DNA of 64,000 nt from Ewingella sp049889095 (GTDB lineage Bacteria; Pseudomonadota; Gammaproteobacteria; Enterobacterales; Enterobacteriaceae), in NCBI GenBank assembly GCA_049889095.1, contig JBLJFK010000001.1, one strand, 5' to 3'. Below the pieces are notes generated by a model. The model saw only the letters and a list, made by a program, of their open reading frames with translations, searched no databases and was not told the DNA's origin. Made by a program: the position numbers and the translations under genes. Shown piece by piece: positions 34,441-44,623 of the stretch; position 1 is the first letter of the stretch; each line of letters begins with the position of its first letter.

Positions 34441-36296
34441 ACCTATTATATTTAACAATTCTGTTCCCGCTGATTGGCTTCGTTTTGTTGGCCTTCTCAC
34501 GCGGTCGCTGGTCTGAAAATACTTCGGCTACCGTTGGCGTAGGTTCTATCGGTCTGGCTGCGCTGACGACAGTTTATGTCGGCTTCGATTTCATGACCCA
34601 GCGTGCTGCTGGCGTTGAAATCTTTAACCAGAACCTGTGGAACTGGATGCAGGTGGGCGACTTCAACATCGCCGCTACGCTGACCCTTGACGGGCTGTCG
34701 ATGACCATGCTGTCCGTGGTCACCGGCGTCGGTTTTTTCATCCACATGTTCGCTTCCTGGTACATGCGTGGTGAGGAAGGGTATTCACGCTTCTTCGCTT
34801 ACACCAACCTGTTTATCGCCAGCATGGTGATTCTGGTACTGGCAGACAACCTGTTGCTGATGTACCTCGGTTGGGAAGGTGTGGGCCTGTGCAGCTACCT
34901 ATTGATTGGTTTCTACTACACCCATCCGGCCAACGGCTCGGCAGCGATGAAAGCCTTCATCGTGACCCGTGTTGGTGACGTGTTCCTGGCTTTTGCGCTG
35001 TTCATTTTGTACCGCGAGCTGGGTACGCTGAATATCCGTGAACTGATGGTGCTGGCACCGCAGAAACTGGCCGTTGGCGACACAGCGATCACTTGGGCAA
35101 CGTTAATGTTACTCGGTGGGGCAGTGGGTAAATCTGCACAACTTCCGTTGCAGACCTGGCTGGCAGATGCCATGGCCGGTCCGACTCCGGTTTCTGCGTT
35201 GATTCACGCCGCGACCATGGTGACCGCCGGTGTTTACCTGATTGCACGTACGCATGGCCTGTTCCTCATGGCACCTGACGTTCTGCATCTGGTGGGCATA
35301 ATCGGTGCTGTCACGCTGGTACTGGCAGGTTTTGCCGCGATGGTGCAAACCGACATCAAACGTGTCCTTGCTTACTCGACCATGAGCCAGATTGGTTACA
35401 TGTTCCTGGCGCTCGGCGTTCAGGCCTGGGATGCGGCCATCTTCCATCTGATGACCCACGCGTTCTTCAAAGCGCTGTTGTTCCTGTCGTCGGGTTCGGT
35501 CATTTTGGCTTGTCACCACGAGCAGAATATCTTCAAAATGGGTGGCCTGCGTAAATCGATTCCGCTGGTGTATGTCTGCTTCCTGGTCGGTGGTGCAGCC
35601 TTGTCTGCCTTGCCAATCATTACCGCAGGCTTCTTCAGTAAGGATGAAATCCTCGCGGGCGCACTGGCAAACGGTCATCTCAATCTAATGATAGCCGGTC
35701 TGATCGGCGCGTTTATGACATCCCTGTATACCTTCCGCATGATCTTCATCGTGTTCCACGGCGAAGAAAAACTTTTTGATGGAAAGAAAGCTCATGCGGG
35801 TAAAGGCATCACGCACCATCTGCCATTGCTGGTTCTGATGGTTCTGTCGACCTTTATCGGTGCGATGATTGTGCCGCCGCTGAAAGGCGTCTTGCCGGAC
35901 ACCACTGAACTGGCACATGGCAGCGTATTGACCCTGGAAATCATCTCGGGCGTTGTGGCTATTGTCGGCATTTTGCTGGCCGCTGTCCTGTATCTTGGCA
36001 AACGCTCATTGGTTAACAGTATCGGGAAAAGCGCCATTGGCCGCTTCTTCACGACCTGGTGGTTCCACGCGTGGGGCTTCGACTGGTTATATGACATGAT
36101 TTTCGTCAAGCCGTATCTGACCATCGCTAAGCTCTTGCAGCGTGATCCGCTCAATTCAATGATGAATTTACCCGCCGTGCTTTCCCGCCTGGGAAACCGG
36201 GGGTTGACGTTGAGTGCAAATGGGCAGACACGCTGGTATGTCGCGTCAATGGGTTTGGGAGCAGTGGTCATTTTGGCACTGTTGCTGGTTATTTAA
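34437..36296 (+). CDS. nuoL: NADH-quinone oxidoreductase subunit L (antiporter-like)
   Basis: This 619-residue protein (E. coli 613) is the distal proton-pumping subunit of the Mrp-antiporter type. Conserved signatures are LYLGWEGVGLCSYLLIGF (about 140-157, with the key Glu), VGKSAQLPLQTWLADAMAGP (about 225-245, with the key Lys) and SALIHAATMVTAGVYL. The C-terminus holds the lateral helix and last membrane helix. The ATG at 34437 overlaps the nuoK stop. The frame is open further upstream inside nuoK, but that part is only an out-of-frame reading of nuoK. Confidence 0.97.
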   Translation: MNLLYLTILFPLIGFVLLAFSRGRWSENTSATVGVGSIGLAALTTVYVGFDFMTQRAAGVEIFNQNLWNWMQVGDFNIAATLTLDGLSMTMLSVVTGVGFFIHMFASWYMRGEEGYSRFFAYTNLFIASMVILVLADNLLLMYLGWEGVGLCSYLLIGFYYTHPANGSAAMKAFIVTRVGDVFLAFALFILYRELGTLNIRELMVLAPQKLAVGDTAITWATLMLLGGAVGKSAQLPLQTWLADAMAGPTPVSALIHAATMVTAGVYLIARTHGLFLMAPDVLHLVGIIGAVTLVLAGFAAMVQTDIKRVLAYSTMSQIGYMFLALGVQAWDAAIFHLMTHAFFKALLFLSSGSVILACHHEQNIFKMGGLRKSIPLVYVCFLVGGAALSALPIITAGFFSKDEILAGALANGHLNLMIAGLIGAFMTSLYTFRMIFIVFHGEEKLFDGKKAHAGKGITHHLPLLVLMVLSTFIGAMIVPPLKGVLPDTTELAHGSVLTLEIISGVVAIVGILLAAVLYLGKRSLVNSIGKSAIGRFFTTWWFHAWGFDWLYDMIFVKPYLTIAKLLQRDPLNSMMNLPAVLSRLGNRGLTLSANGQTRWYVASMGLGAVVILALLLVI

Positions 36297-36334
36297 GAAT
36301 AAATCGTTAGAAAAAAATAGGGACACAAAACGCC

Positions 36335-37864
36335 ATGCTACTTCCTTGGCTAATTCTTATCCCCTTTATCGGCGGGCTGCTGTGCTGGCAGACTGAGCGT
36401 TTCGGGAGCAAAGTACCGCGTTGGATAGCTCTGTTCTCGATGGGGCTGACCTTAGCACTTTCCCTGCAACTGTGGTTGCAGGGGGGGTACTCTTTAATCA
36501 ACCCGGCGGGTATTCCGCAATGGCAGTCTGAATTTTCACTGCCGTGGATCCCTCGCTTTGGTATCAGCTTCCATCTGGCACTGGACGGTTTGTCCCTGCT
36601 GATGGTAGTGCTGACCGGTTTGCTCGGCGTACTGGCTATCCTCTGCTCATGGCGTGAGATCCAGAAGTATCAGGGGTTCTTCCACCTGAACTTGCTGTGG
36701 ATCCTCGGCGGCGTGATCGGCGTGTTCCTTGCCATCGACTTGTTCCTGTTCTTCTTCTTCTGGGAAATGATGTTGGTGCCGATGTACTTCCTGATTGCCT
36801 TGTGGGGTCACAAAGCGTCAGACGGTAAAACGCGTATCAGTGCAGCAACCAAGTTCTTCATCTATACGCAGTCCAGCGGTCTGGTGATGCTGATTGCGAT
36901 TCTTGGCTTGGTGTTTGTGCACTACAACGCGACCGGAATGTGGACCTTCAACTACGAAGATCTGCTAAAAACCCCAATGTCGCGCAACGTTGAATACCTG
37001 CTGATGCTGGGCTTCTTCATCGCCTTCGCGGTGAAAATGCCGGTGGTACCGTTGCACGGCTGGTTGCCGGATGCGCACAGTCAGGCACCGACCGCAGGTT
37101 CCGTTGACTTAGCGGGTATCTTGCTGAAAACCGCCGCCTACGGGATGTTGCGTTTCTGTCTGCCGCTGTTCCCGAACGCTTCGCACGAATTCGCACCGAT
37201 TGCCATGTGGCTGGGTGTGATTGGTATTTTCTACGGCGCGTGGATGGCGTTCGCGCAGACTGATATCAAGCGTCTGATTGCTTACACCTCCGTTTCGCAT
37301 ATGGGCTTTGTACTGATTGCTATCTACACCGGTAGCCAGTTGGCGTATCAAGGCGCAGTGATTCAGATGATTGCACACGGTCTGTCCGCAGCCGGTATGT
37401 TCATCATTTGCGGCCAGTTATATGAGCGCTTGCACACCCGGGACATGCGCCAGATGGGCGGATTATGGGGGCGAATAAAATACCTGCCTGCGCTGTCGCT
37501 GTTCTTCGCTGTTGCTACATTGGGTATGCCAGGCACCGGTAACTTCGTCGGTGAGTTCATGATCCTGTTTGGCAGCTTCCCGGTTGTTCCGGTTATCACT
37601 GTCATCTCGACCTTTGGTTTGGTATTTGCTTCGGTTTACTCGCTGGTGATGATGCAACGCGCTTACTACGGTAAAGCGAAGTCTGACGAGCCGTTACCTG
37701 GCATGACCGCACGTGAACTGTCGATCATTCTGTTACTGGTGGTATTGCTGGTGGCGTTGGGTGTTTACCCGCAGCCAATCCTGGATACCTCAAGCGCAGC
37801 GATGTCCAACGTGCAACACTGGTTCGGATCATCAGTTTCCACTATTTCAACGACAAGGCCGTAA
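36335..37864 (+). CDS. nuoM: NADH-quinone oxidoreductase subunit M (antiporter-like)
   Basis: This 509-residue protein, the same length as in E. coli, is the second antiporter-like proton-pumping subunit. Conserved signatures are FFFWEMMLVPMYFLIALWG (Glu near residue 144), VKMPVVPLHGWLPDAHSQAP (Lys near 234) and SVSHMGFVLIAIYTG. It begins 38 bases after nuoL, the longest gap in the distal half of the operon. Confidence 0.97.
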   Translation: MLLPWLILIPFIGGLLCWQTERFGSKVPRWIALFSMGLTLALSLQLWLQGGYSLINPAGIPQWQSEFSLPWIPRFGISFHLALDGLSLLMVVLTGLLGVLAILCSWREIQKYQGFFHLNLLWILGGVIGVFLAIDLFLFFFFWEMMLVPMYFLIALWGHKASDGKTRISAATKFFIYTQSSGLVMLIAILGLVFVHYNATGMWTFNYEDLLKTPMSRNVEYLLMLGFFIAFAVKMPVVPLHGWLPDAHSQAPTAGSVDLAGILLKTAAYGMLRFCLPLFPNASHEFAPIAMWLGVIGIFYGAWMAFAQTDIKRLIAYTSVSHMGFVLIAIYTGSQLAYQGAVIQMIAHGLSAAGMFIICGQLYERLHTRDMRQMGGLWGRIKYLPALSLFFAVATLGMPGTGNFVGEFMILFGSFPVVPVITVISTFGLVFASVYSLVMMQRAYYGKAKSDEPLPGMTARELSIILLLVVLLVALGVYPQPILDTSSAAMSNVQHWFGSSVSTISTTRP

Positions 37865-37870
37865 CTCGCC

Positions 37871-39331
37871 ATGACATTTACACTTCAAAATCTGATCGCA
37901 CTGTTACCGCTGATGATCGTCGGATTGACAGTGGTGGTGGTGATGCTGTCCATTGCGTGGCGACGCGACCATTTTCTTAATGCCACATTGACCGTTGTCG
38001 GTCTTAACGTTGCCCTGCTTTCCCTGTATTACGTGGGGCAAGTCGGGCCGCAGGACGTCACACCGCTATTACGTATCGATGGTTACTCAATGTTCTACAT
38101 TGGGTTGGTGCTACTGGCCAGCCTCGCTACCAGCACGTTTGCCTACGCATGGTTGGCTGGTTATCCGGACAACCGTGAAGAGTTCTACCTGCTGGTGCTG
38201 ATTGCGGCCATGGGTGGCATTCTGTTGGCGTGCTCTAACCATCTGGCCTCTATGTTCCTCGGGATCGAACTGATTTCGTTGCCACTGTTTGGTTTGATTG
38301 GTTATGCCTACCGGCAGAAACGCTCGCTGGAAGCCGCCATCAAATACATGCTGCTGTCTGCGGCTGCGTCATCTTTCCTGCTGTTCGGTATGGCGCTGTT
38401 GTACGCACAGTCAGGTGATCTAAGCTTCGTGGCACTCGGCAGAAATCTGGCCGATGGCGTGATGCTGCATCAGCCGCTGTTGCTGGCCGGCTTGGGCATG
38501 ATGATTGTCGGTCTGGGCTTTAAGCTGTCGCTGGTGCCTTTCCACTTGTGGACACCAGACGTCTATCAGGGGGCGCCTGCGCCGGTATCAACCTTCCTGG
38601 CTACCGCCAGCAAAATTGCTATCTTTGCCGTGGTCATGCGTCTGTTCATGTACGCGCCGGTGGCTGACAGCGAAGCTGTCCGTACGGTGCTGGGCATTAT
38701 CGCCTTCTGCTCAATCCTGGTCGGTAACCTGATGGCTATCAGCCAGAACAATATTAAGCGTCTGCTTGGTTACTCGTCTATCGCCCACCTCGGCTATCTG
38801 TTGGTCGCACTGATTGCGGTGCAAACCCATCAGCTGTCGATGGAAACCGTCGGTGTGTATCTGGCCGGTTACCTGTTCAGCAGCCTTGGTGCGTTCGGCG
38901 TGGTCAGCCTGATGTCCAGCCCGTATAAAGGCCCGGATGCAGAGTCACTGTTCTCCTATCGTGGTCTGTTCTGGCATAAGCCCATCCTGTCTGCGGTAAT
39001 GACCGTGATGATGCTGTCACTGGCTGGTATTCCGATGACACTTGGCTTTATCGGTAAGTTCTACGTGATTGCGACTGGCGTAACCGCGCATTTGTGGTGG
39101 CTGACTGGTGCGGTGGTGGTCGGGTCTGCGATTGGTCTTTACTACTACCTGCGCGTGACCGTGAGTCTGTTCCTCAGCGCGCCGGAAACGTTGGTACGCG
39201 ATACCCCGAACAACTGGGCATTGACTGCTGGTGGTGTGGTGGTGCTGATCTCCGCAATTCTGGTGCTGGCGCTGGGCATCTACCCACAACCGCTTATCAC
39301 CTTGGTTCAGATGGCTCAACCGCTGCTGTAA
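37871..39331 (+). CDS. nuoN: NADH-quinone oxidoreductase subunit N (antiporter-like)
   Basis: This 486-residue protein (E. coli 485) is the third antiporter-like subunit and last gene of the operon. Conserved signatures are FLGIELISLPLFGLIGY (Glu near residue 133), GFKLSLVPFHLWTPDVYQGA (Lys near 217) and GYSSIAHLGYLLVALIA. It starts six bases after nuoM. A clear terminator follows. Confidence 0.97.
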   Translation: MTFTLQNLIALLPLMIVGLTVVVVMLSIAWRRDHFLNATLTVVGLNVALLSLYYVGQVGPQDVTPLLRIDGYSMFYIGLVLLASLATSTFAYAWLAGYPDNREEFYLLVLIAAMGGILLACSNHLASMFLGIELISLPLFGLIGYAYRQKRSLEAAIKYMLLSAAASSFLLFGMALLYAQSGDLSFVALGRNLADGVMLHQPLLLAGLGMMIVGLGFKLSLVPFHLWTPDVYQGAPAPVSTFLATASKIAIFAVVMRLFMYAPVADSEAVRTVLGIIAFCSILVGNLMAISQNNIKRLLGYSSIAHLGYLLVALIAVQTHQLSMETVGVYLAGYLFSSLGAFGVVSLMSSPYKGPDAESLFSYRGLFWHKPILSAVMTVMMLSLAGIPMTLGFIGKFYVIATGVTAHLWWLTGAVVVGSAIGLYYYLRVTVSLFLSAPETLVRDTPNNWALTAGGVVVLISAILVLALGIYPQPLITLVQMAQPLL

Positions 39332-39352
39332 GCACGGGTCACACTGAACTCC

Positions 39353-39379
39353 AAAGCCGCTCCTGTGAGCGGCTTTTTT
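39353..39379 (+). terminator. Rho-independent terminator of the nuo operon
   Basis: AAAGCCGCTC pairs with GAGCGGCTTT around a CTGT loop (39353-39376), ending in a run of six T residues. Confidence 0.9.
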
Positions 39380-39540
39380 ACGACGGTATTTTGTGCAAAA
39401 AAACGACTAAATGTGATGTTAATCACGTTTTGATGTACGTTCATAAGTTAATTACATCGATATTGTGATCTCTGCCGTTCCATTCTTCCCGCCAATGCGT
39501 AAACTGCGCGCTTGTCCAAATTCGTATAGGTTCACACATC

Positions 39541-40068
39541 ATGAACGTATTGGTGATGATCGCCATTACAACCGGCATTCTTTCCGGCGTTTGGGGCTGG
39601 GTGGCTATCAGCCTTGGCCTGATAAGTTGGGCGGGTTTCCTTGGCTGCACGGCCTATTTCGCTTGCCCAAAAGGCGGGTTGCGCGGGCTGATTATCAGTA
39701 CGCTGACGTGTTTGAGTGGGGTATTCTGGGCTGAAGTGATCATAGCTGGCAGTAGTCTGCGCCCTGAATGGACTCTGTTAGGGTATATGCTCACCGGCGT
39801 AGTGGCATTTCTGATGTGCATCCAGGCGTGGCAACAGTGGCTGGCTTTTGTGCCCGGTACTTTTATCGGTGCTTGTGCGACCTTTGCGGCGCAGGGAGAT
39901 TGGCGTCAGGTGGTGTTGTCTTTGTTGGTCGGTCTGCTGTTTGGGTACGCGATGAAAAACAGCGGACTATGGTTGGCAGAACGGCGAGCCAAACAATTGC
40001 ACAAAACGCTGACAGAACCACATAACGACACGCCATTTCCTCCGGCCCGGCGGTCGGAAGGTTCTTAA
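39541..40068 (+). CDS. DUF1097 family inner-membrane protein (YcdZ-like)
   Basis: This 175-residue protein matches the DUF1097 family, E. coli YcdZ being the closest I recall, sharing AITTGILSGVWGWVAISLGL, WAGFLGCTAYFACPKGG and VPGTFIGACATFAAQGDW. It has about five hydrophobic segments over residues 1-145 and a hydrophilic tail of 30 residues ending in a Pro/Arg-rich stretch. Function unknown. The ATG at 39541 lacks a good Shine-Dalgarno. It lies alone between the nuo terminator and elaB; E. coli ycdZ is at a different map position. Confidence 0.85.
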   Translation: MNVLVMIAITTGILSGVWGWVAISLGLISWAGFLGCTAYFACPKGGLRGLIISTLTCLSGVFWAEVIIAGSSLRPEWTLLGYMLTGVVAFLMCIQAWQQWLAFVPGTFIGACATFAAQGDWRQVVLSLLVGLLFGYAMKNSGLWLAERRAKQLHKTLTEPHNDTPFPPARRSEGS

Positions 40069-40170
40069 AAGCTCAGTTGCAGCGTATCTCCCCTTTTTTG
40101 GCGCTGCACGCAGGGCAAATCTGCGCTAGGGTTAATGGGTATTGTGATAACCACAAATAAGGAGATAACC

Positions 40171-40494
40171 ATGTCTAACCAATTTGAATCGCGCCAAACT
40201 GAACCACAGCAAACTTCGTTGGATGATGATTTAAGAATGCTTTCTGAAACGCTGGAGGAAGTCCTTAAATCCTCAGGTGATAAAGCTGACCAAAAGTACA
40301 TTGAAATTAAAAGCCGTGCGCAGCAAGCGTTGGAAGAGGTACAGTCACGTCTTAACGGCGGTGTGAATTCCTATTGTAAGAAAGCGCGCCAGGTCGCTGA
40401 ACAAACTGACACGTACGTACGTGATAACCCATGGCACGGTGTCGGTGCGGGGGCTGCGGTAGGTTTAGTGGTGGGTCTTTTGTTGCGTCGCTAA
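40171..40494 (+). CDS. elaB: DUF883 ribosome/membrane-associated protein ElaB
   Basis: This 107-residue protein matches E. coli ElaB (101 residues). It has a long amphipathic/coiled-coil helix from about 15 to 80 and a C-terminal hydrophobic, glycine-rich tail anchor (about 85-107, GVGAGAAVGLVVGLLLRR), as in the YqjD/ElaB/YgaM family, which ties ribosomes to the inner membrane in stationary phase. AAGGAG at 40159-40164 supports the ATG at 40171, not an upstream in-frame start at 40135. Its place before menF is the same neighbourhood as in E. coli. Confidence 0.92.
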   Translation: MSNQFESRQTEPQQTSLDDDLRMLSETLEEVLKSSGDKADQKYIEIKSRAQQALEEVQSRLNGGVNSYCKKARQVAEQTDTYVRDNPWHGVGAGAAVGLVVGLLLRR

Positions 40495-40504
40495 ATGTTT
40501 ATCA

Positions 40505-40537
40505 CAGAGGCAGCCAAGGCTGTCTCTGTTTTGTTTT
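40505..40537 (+). terminator. Rho-independent terminator of elaB
   Basis: CAGAGGCAGCC pairs with GGCTGTCTCTG (one G-T pair) around two A residues at 40505-40528, followed by TTTTGTTTT. Confidence 0.8.
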
Positions 40538-40732
40538 CCCTTCCCTTCGGTGACACCTGCTCATACCTTCTTCCCCTTCATATTCATCGCCTTTCGCTTC
40601 GGTTTGATCTGTCGCATATTATAAATCTTCGTAACGCCGCATACTTCACTCGTATTTGATTTAACCCGTTTTTTGATCCAGAAGGGCATTCCAGCCCAAC
40701 ATCAAATCCATCGGATACGTCCTGAGGTTACG

Positions 40733-42121
40733 GTGAAACAGATTTCAGCAGTTCTTGATCAGTTGGACGCCGCACTCTCAGCGAATTTCCCTGATATGGC
40801 GGGCCTGCAGCAGTTTAGTTATACACTTGCAGACCAACCGGAAACGGACATGTTGGAGTGGTTGAACGCGCAAAGCAGTTATCCGAAACTCTATTGGCAG
40901 CAGCGTGATGGACATGAAGAGGCCGCCCTGTGTAGCGATGCCTGCGCCTTTGGCAACCTTTCTGCCGCTCAGGCCTTCTTGCAACAGTATCCCCACTTGC
41001 CTGAGTTACGTATTTGGGGGCTAAACACCTTTCACGGAGCGGATGCGATCACCGCAGAGAGCACCGAGTCAGATGCTAATGCACTCTTTTTGCCGCGTAT
41101 TGAGATCAACCGCCGGGACAACGAATATACCCTGCTTTGCAACCTCTTCAGTACAGACTCCTTACGTGACGAAGCCCAGAAAATGCGGATCTTCCTGCGT
41201 TCGCTGGCCAACAGCCATCCTCTGCCCGCTCTGACCTCTGATGTGCTGCGGCATCAGCATCTGCCTGCAGAGCCACAGTGGAAACAGATGATTCACACGG
41301 CACTGGCCTGCATTGAGCAGGGGCAGTTCGACAAAGTGGTGCTGGCGCGTAAAACCACGCTGGTTCTTCGCCAGCCGCTGAATGCCGCCGCGTTTTTAGC
41401 CGCCAGCCGCGCGGTTAATCATCATTGTTACCACTTTATGCTGGCCTTCACGGCGCAACAGGCATTTCTGGGCTCCAGCCCGGAGCGGCTTTTTTTGCGC
41501 GACAACCATGCGCTTTTTACTGAAGCGCTGGCTGGCACCGTCGCTGGCGCAACGGACAATTACAAAGCCAGGGAACTGGGCCAATGGCTGTTGAAAGACG
41601 CCAAGAACCAGCGAGAGAATATGCTGGTGGTTGATGATATCTGTCAGCGTTTACAAGGTGGTGCGCACTCATTAGACGTGACGTCCGCTGAGATTCTGCG
41701 TTTGCGTAAAGTGCAGCATCTTCGTCGCAGCATTCATGCTGTACTCATCCATGCAGATGACGCTGACTGCCTGCAAAGGTTGCAACCTACCGCCGCGGTG
41801 GCGGGCTTGCCGCGCCAGGAAGCCCGTGACTTTATTGCGCAACATGAACCCTTTAATCGCCAGTGGTATGCCGGATCTGCTGGATACATTAGTCTGGCCC
41901 GCAGTGAATTTGCCGTGGCGCTGCGTTCTGCAGCGGTGAACGGTAGTCAGTTGGATTTATTTGCCGGAGCAGGCATCGTGGCTGGTTCCGACGCTGCACA
42001 GGAATGGCAGGAGATCGAAAACAAAGCTGCTGGGTTACGCACCCTGCTGGATGGAAATGTTCAGTCCGTTGAGAACGTTCCATCAGACGAAAATTATGCG
42101 CCCGCCGTCCGGGCTGGTTAA
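40733..42121 (+). CDS. menF: Isochorismate synthase MenF
   Basis: This 462-residue chorismate-using enzyme (E. coli 431) makes isochorismate for menaquinone. Its C-terminal chorismate-binding domain has KVVLARKTTL (catalytic base Lys), GSSPERLFLRD, TEALAGTVAGA, ENMLVVDDI and PTAAVAGLPR, then YAGSAGYI and the Mg2+-binding GAGIVAGSDAAQEWQEIENK end. I use the GTG at 40733 with GAGG upstream; the frame is open further. The last 25 residues after LRTLLDG extend past the E. coli end. menD follows 22 bases later as the next gene of the operon. Confidence 0.94.
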   Translation: MKQISAVLDQLDAALSANFPDMAGLQQFSYTLADQPETDMLEWLNAQSSYPKLYWQQRDGHEEAALCSDACAFGNLSAAQAFLQQYPHLPELRIWGLNTFHGADAITAESTESDANALFLPRIEINRRDNEYTLLCNLFSTDSLRDEAQKMRIFLRSLANSHPLPALTSDVLRHQHLPAEPQWKQMIHTALACIEQGQFDKVVLARKTTLVLRQPLNAAAFLAASRAVNHHCYHFMLAFTAQQAFLGSSPERLFLRDNHALFTEALAGTVAGATDNYKARELGQWLLKDAKNQRENMLVVDDICQRLQGGAHSLDVTSAEILRLRKVQHLRRSIHAVLIHADDADCLQRLQPTAAVAGLPRQEARDFIAQHEPFNRQWYAGSAGYISLARSEFAVALRSAAVNGSQLDLFAGAGIVAGSDAAQEWQEIENKAAGLRTLLDGNVQSVENVPSDENYAPAVRAG

Positions 42122-42143
42122 GCCCGCTTTGCCGGAGTCACTC

Positions 42144-43829
42144 ATGTCATCGACGCTTTCTACCGCCATCTTTAACCGCCGCTGGGCGACGCTCATTCTG
42201 GAAGCGTTGAGCCGTCATCGGGTACAGCACGTCTGTATTGCGCCCGGCTCACGTTCGACTTCTCTCACGTTGGCGGCGGCGGCTAACCCGCACCTGATTT
42301 GCCATACACACTTTGACGAACGTGGTCTGGGCCATTTGGCACTGGGACTGGCGAAGGCCAGCGGTCAGCCGGTGGCCGTTATTGTGACGTCAGGCACAGC
42401 GGCGGCAAATCTCTATCCGGCTATTATTGAAGCCGGGCTGACCGGCGAACGTCTGATTATGCTGACCGCCGACCGACCGCCAGAACTGATTGACTGCGGA
42501 GCTAATCAGGCCATCCGCCAGCCAGAAATGTTCAGCAGCCATGCACAACAAATCCTCAACCTGCCGCGTCCGACGCCGGACATTAGCGCCCGCTGGCTGG
42601 TCTCCGCGATTGATAACGGGGTTTCAGCGCTGGGTCATGGCGCGCTACATATCAACTGTCCTTTTGCTGAGCCGCTGTATGGTGAGCAGGGAGATGACTA
42701 TCTCGAATGGTCCCAAAGCCTGGGCGACTGGTGGCAGGGCACTCAGCCATGGCTGCGCTCTTGTGCGCCGCAAGTGCACCTTGCCCAGCATGACTGGTCA
42801 TACTGGCGGCAAAAACGCGGAGTGATTATCGCCGGGCGAATGAATGCGCAGGAAGGGCTGCAATTATCGCAGTGGGCGCAAAGCCTCGGCTGGCCGCTGC
42901 TGAGCGATGTGCAATCGCAAACCGGCAATCCGCTGCCCTGTGCAGATTTATGGCTGTCGAATCCGCAGGCGCACAGCGTTCTGGAGCAGGCGCAACTAGT
43001 GGTTCAACTGGGCTCCAGCCTGACCAGCAAACGCTTGTTGCAATGGCAGGCCAGCTGCCAGCCGGAAGAGTACTGGTTGGTAGATTCGCTACCGGGACGT
43101 CTTGATCCCGCGCAGCACCGTGGTCGGCGTTTACAGATGCCGGTCGGCGACTGGCTGACACTGCACCCGGCGCAGCCGCAGGCCCACTGGGCTTCAACGT
43201 TGGAAATGCTCTCACGTCAGGTTGATGACCAGGTGCAGACTCGCCTGGTCGATCATTTCGGTGAAGCCGCTGTGGCCCGATATTTACCGGCGCTGCTGCC
43301 GGAGCATGGTCAGTTGTTCCTCGGCAACAGCCTGGTGGTCCGGCTGGTGGACGCTCTGGCGCAACTGCCTGCCGGGTATCCGGTGTTTGCTAATCGTGGC
43401 GCCAGCGGTATAGATGGTTTGATTTCTGCCGCCGCCGGAGTGCAGCGCGCAACGGGGAAACCGACGTTGGTGCTGATCGGCGACCTCTCTGCACTGTACG
43501 ACCTCAATGCGCTGGCGCTAATGCGTCAAAGTTCAGCCCCGACGGTTATCATCGTGGTTAACAATAACGGCGGGCAGATTTTCTCGCTGTTACCGACACC
43601 GGAGGCCGAACGTGAGCGCTTTTACTGCATGCCGCAGAATGTTGAATTCAGTCATGCGGCGGCGATGTTCGGGCTAAATTATGCCTGTCCAACGACGCTT
43701 TCGGCGCTGAACGAAGCGGTGAATCACTGCTGGCAGCATGGCGGCGTGAAACTGATTGAACTGAAAGTCAGCCCCACCGACGGTGCTGAAATATTGCGTG
43801 AACTGGTGACGCAGGCGGGGGATTTATGA
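42144..43829 (+). CDS. menD: SEPHCHC synthase MenD
   Basis: This 561-residue thiamine-diphosphate enzyme (E. coli 556) joins isochorismate and 2-oxoglutarate to 2-succinyl-5-enolpyruvyl-6-hydroxy-3-cyclohexene-1-carboxylate. The N-terminal domain has CIAPGSRSTSLTLAA and the catalytic Glu region FDERGLGHLALGLAK. The C-terminal ThDP-binding motif is GDLSALYDLNALALM through VVNNNGGQIFS (about residues 447-475). The ATG at 42144 follows CCGGAG. Although the frame is open from 41961, that part is menF read out of frame. It overlaps menH by four bases. Confidence 0.96.
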   Translation: MSSTLSTAIFNRRWATLILEALSRHRVQHVCIAPGSRSTSLTLAAAANPHLICHTHFDERGLGHLALGLAKASGQPVAVIVTSGTAAANLYPAIIEAGLTGERLIMLTADRPPELIDCGANQAIRQPEMFSSHAQQILNLPRPTPDISARWLVSAIDNGVSALGHGALHINCPFAEPLYGEQGDDYLEWSQSLGDWWQGTQPWLRSCAPQVHLAQHDWSYWRQKRGVIIAGRMNAQEGLQLSQWAQSLGWPLLSDVQSQTGNPLPCADLWLSNPQAHSVLEQAQLVVQLGSSLTSKRLLQWQASCQPEEYWLVDSLPGRLDPAQHRGRRLQMPVGDWLTLHPAQPQAHWASTLEMLSRQVDDQVQTRLVDHFGEAAVARYLPALLPEHGQLFLGNSLVVRLVDALAQLPAGYPVFANRGASGIDGLISAAAGVQRATGKPTLVLIGDLSALYDLNALALMRQSSAPTVIIVVNNNGGQIFSLLPTPEAERERFYCMPQNVEFSHAAAMFGLNYACPTTLSALNEAVNHCWQHGGVKLIELKVSPTDGAEILRELVTQAGDL

Positions 43830-44623
43830 TCCTATCCTGTCAGCGGGTGAATGGCCATATCACCGGGAAACCCTGGCTGGTGTTTCTGCACGGTCTGCTC
43901 GGCAGTCGCGAAGACTGGCAATCGCTGGTGCCCTGGCTGGCTGGCTGGCCCTGTCTGCTGGTTGACCTGCCCGGCCATGGTGCTTCAGCCAACGTGACGG
44001 CTGCCGGGTTTGCCGATGTCAGCCAGTTACTCAGCTCGACGTTGCAGCAAATGGAGATCCACGAACACTGGTTAATCGGCTACTCCCTCGGCGGGCGTAT
44101 CAGCCTGTATCACGCCACCCACGGTGATACTCGTGGTCTGTGCGGTGTGATGGTAGAAGGCGCACATCCGGGGTTGAAAAGCCTGCGCGACCGCCAGCAA
44201 CGCCGCCATCATGACCATCTGTGGGCGACGCGGTTCTTGCATCAAACCTGGCAACAGGTGCTGCAACTTTGGTATCGCCAGCCGGTCTTTAGCGATCTTA
44301 CCGACGAACAGCGCCAGCAACTGGTGGCACTGCGGCTCAATAATAATCCAGCCCGGCTTGCCGCCATGCTCAGCGCTACGTCGCTAGCGGTACAGCCGGA
44401 CCTGCGCGAGCATATTTCACGCTTGCCGCTACCGGTCGTCTGGCTGTGTGGCAGCCTTGATTCCAAATTTATCACTCTTGCGCAGCAGGCAAACTTCCCG
44501 CTGCAATTCATCGCCAATGCCGGGCATAACGCCCATCGTGCCAATTCGGCGGATTTTGCCCGTCAGGTGCTGGCACTGATTACTTCACCTGTCTTAAAGG
44601 AAGTAGAACATGATCTATCCTGA
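43826..44623 (+). CDS. menH: SHCHC synthase MenH
   Basis: This 265-residue alpha/beta hydrolase-fold protein (E. coli 252) eliminates pyruvate from the MenD product. The nucleophile elbow is GYSLGG with Ser87; the acidic member is in CGSLDSKF and the His in NAGHNAHR (near residue 237). The oxyanion region is FLHGLLGSREDW. Start in an ATGA overlap with menD; its end overlaps menB by 14 bases, the usual tight packing of this operon. Confidence 0.95.
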   Translation: MILSCQRVNGHITGKPWLVFLHGLLGSREDWQSLVPWLAGWPCLLVDLPGHGASANVTAAGFADVSQLLSSTLQQMEIHEHWLIGYSLGGRISLYHATHGDTRGLCGVMVEGAHPGLKSLRDRQQRRHHDHLWATRFLHQTWQQVLQLWYRQPVFSDLTDEQRQQLVALRLNNNPARLAAMLSATSLAVQPDLREHISRLPLPVVWLCGSLDSKFITLAQQANFPLQFIANAGHNAHRANSADFARQVLALITSPVLKEVEHDLS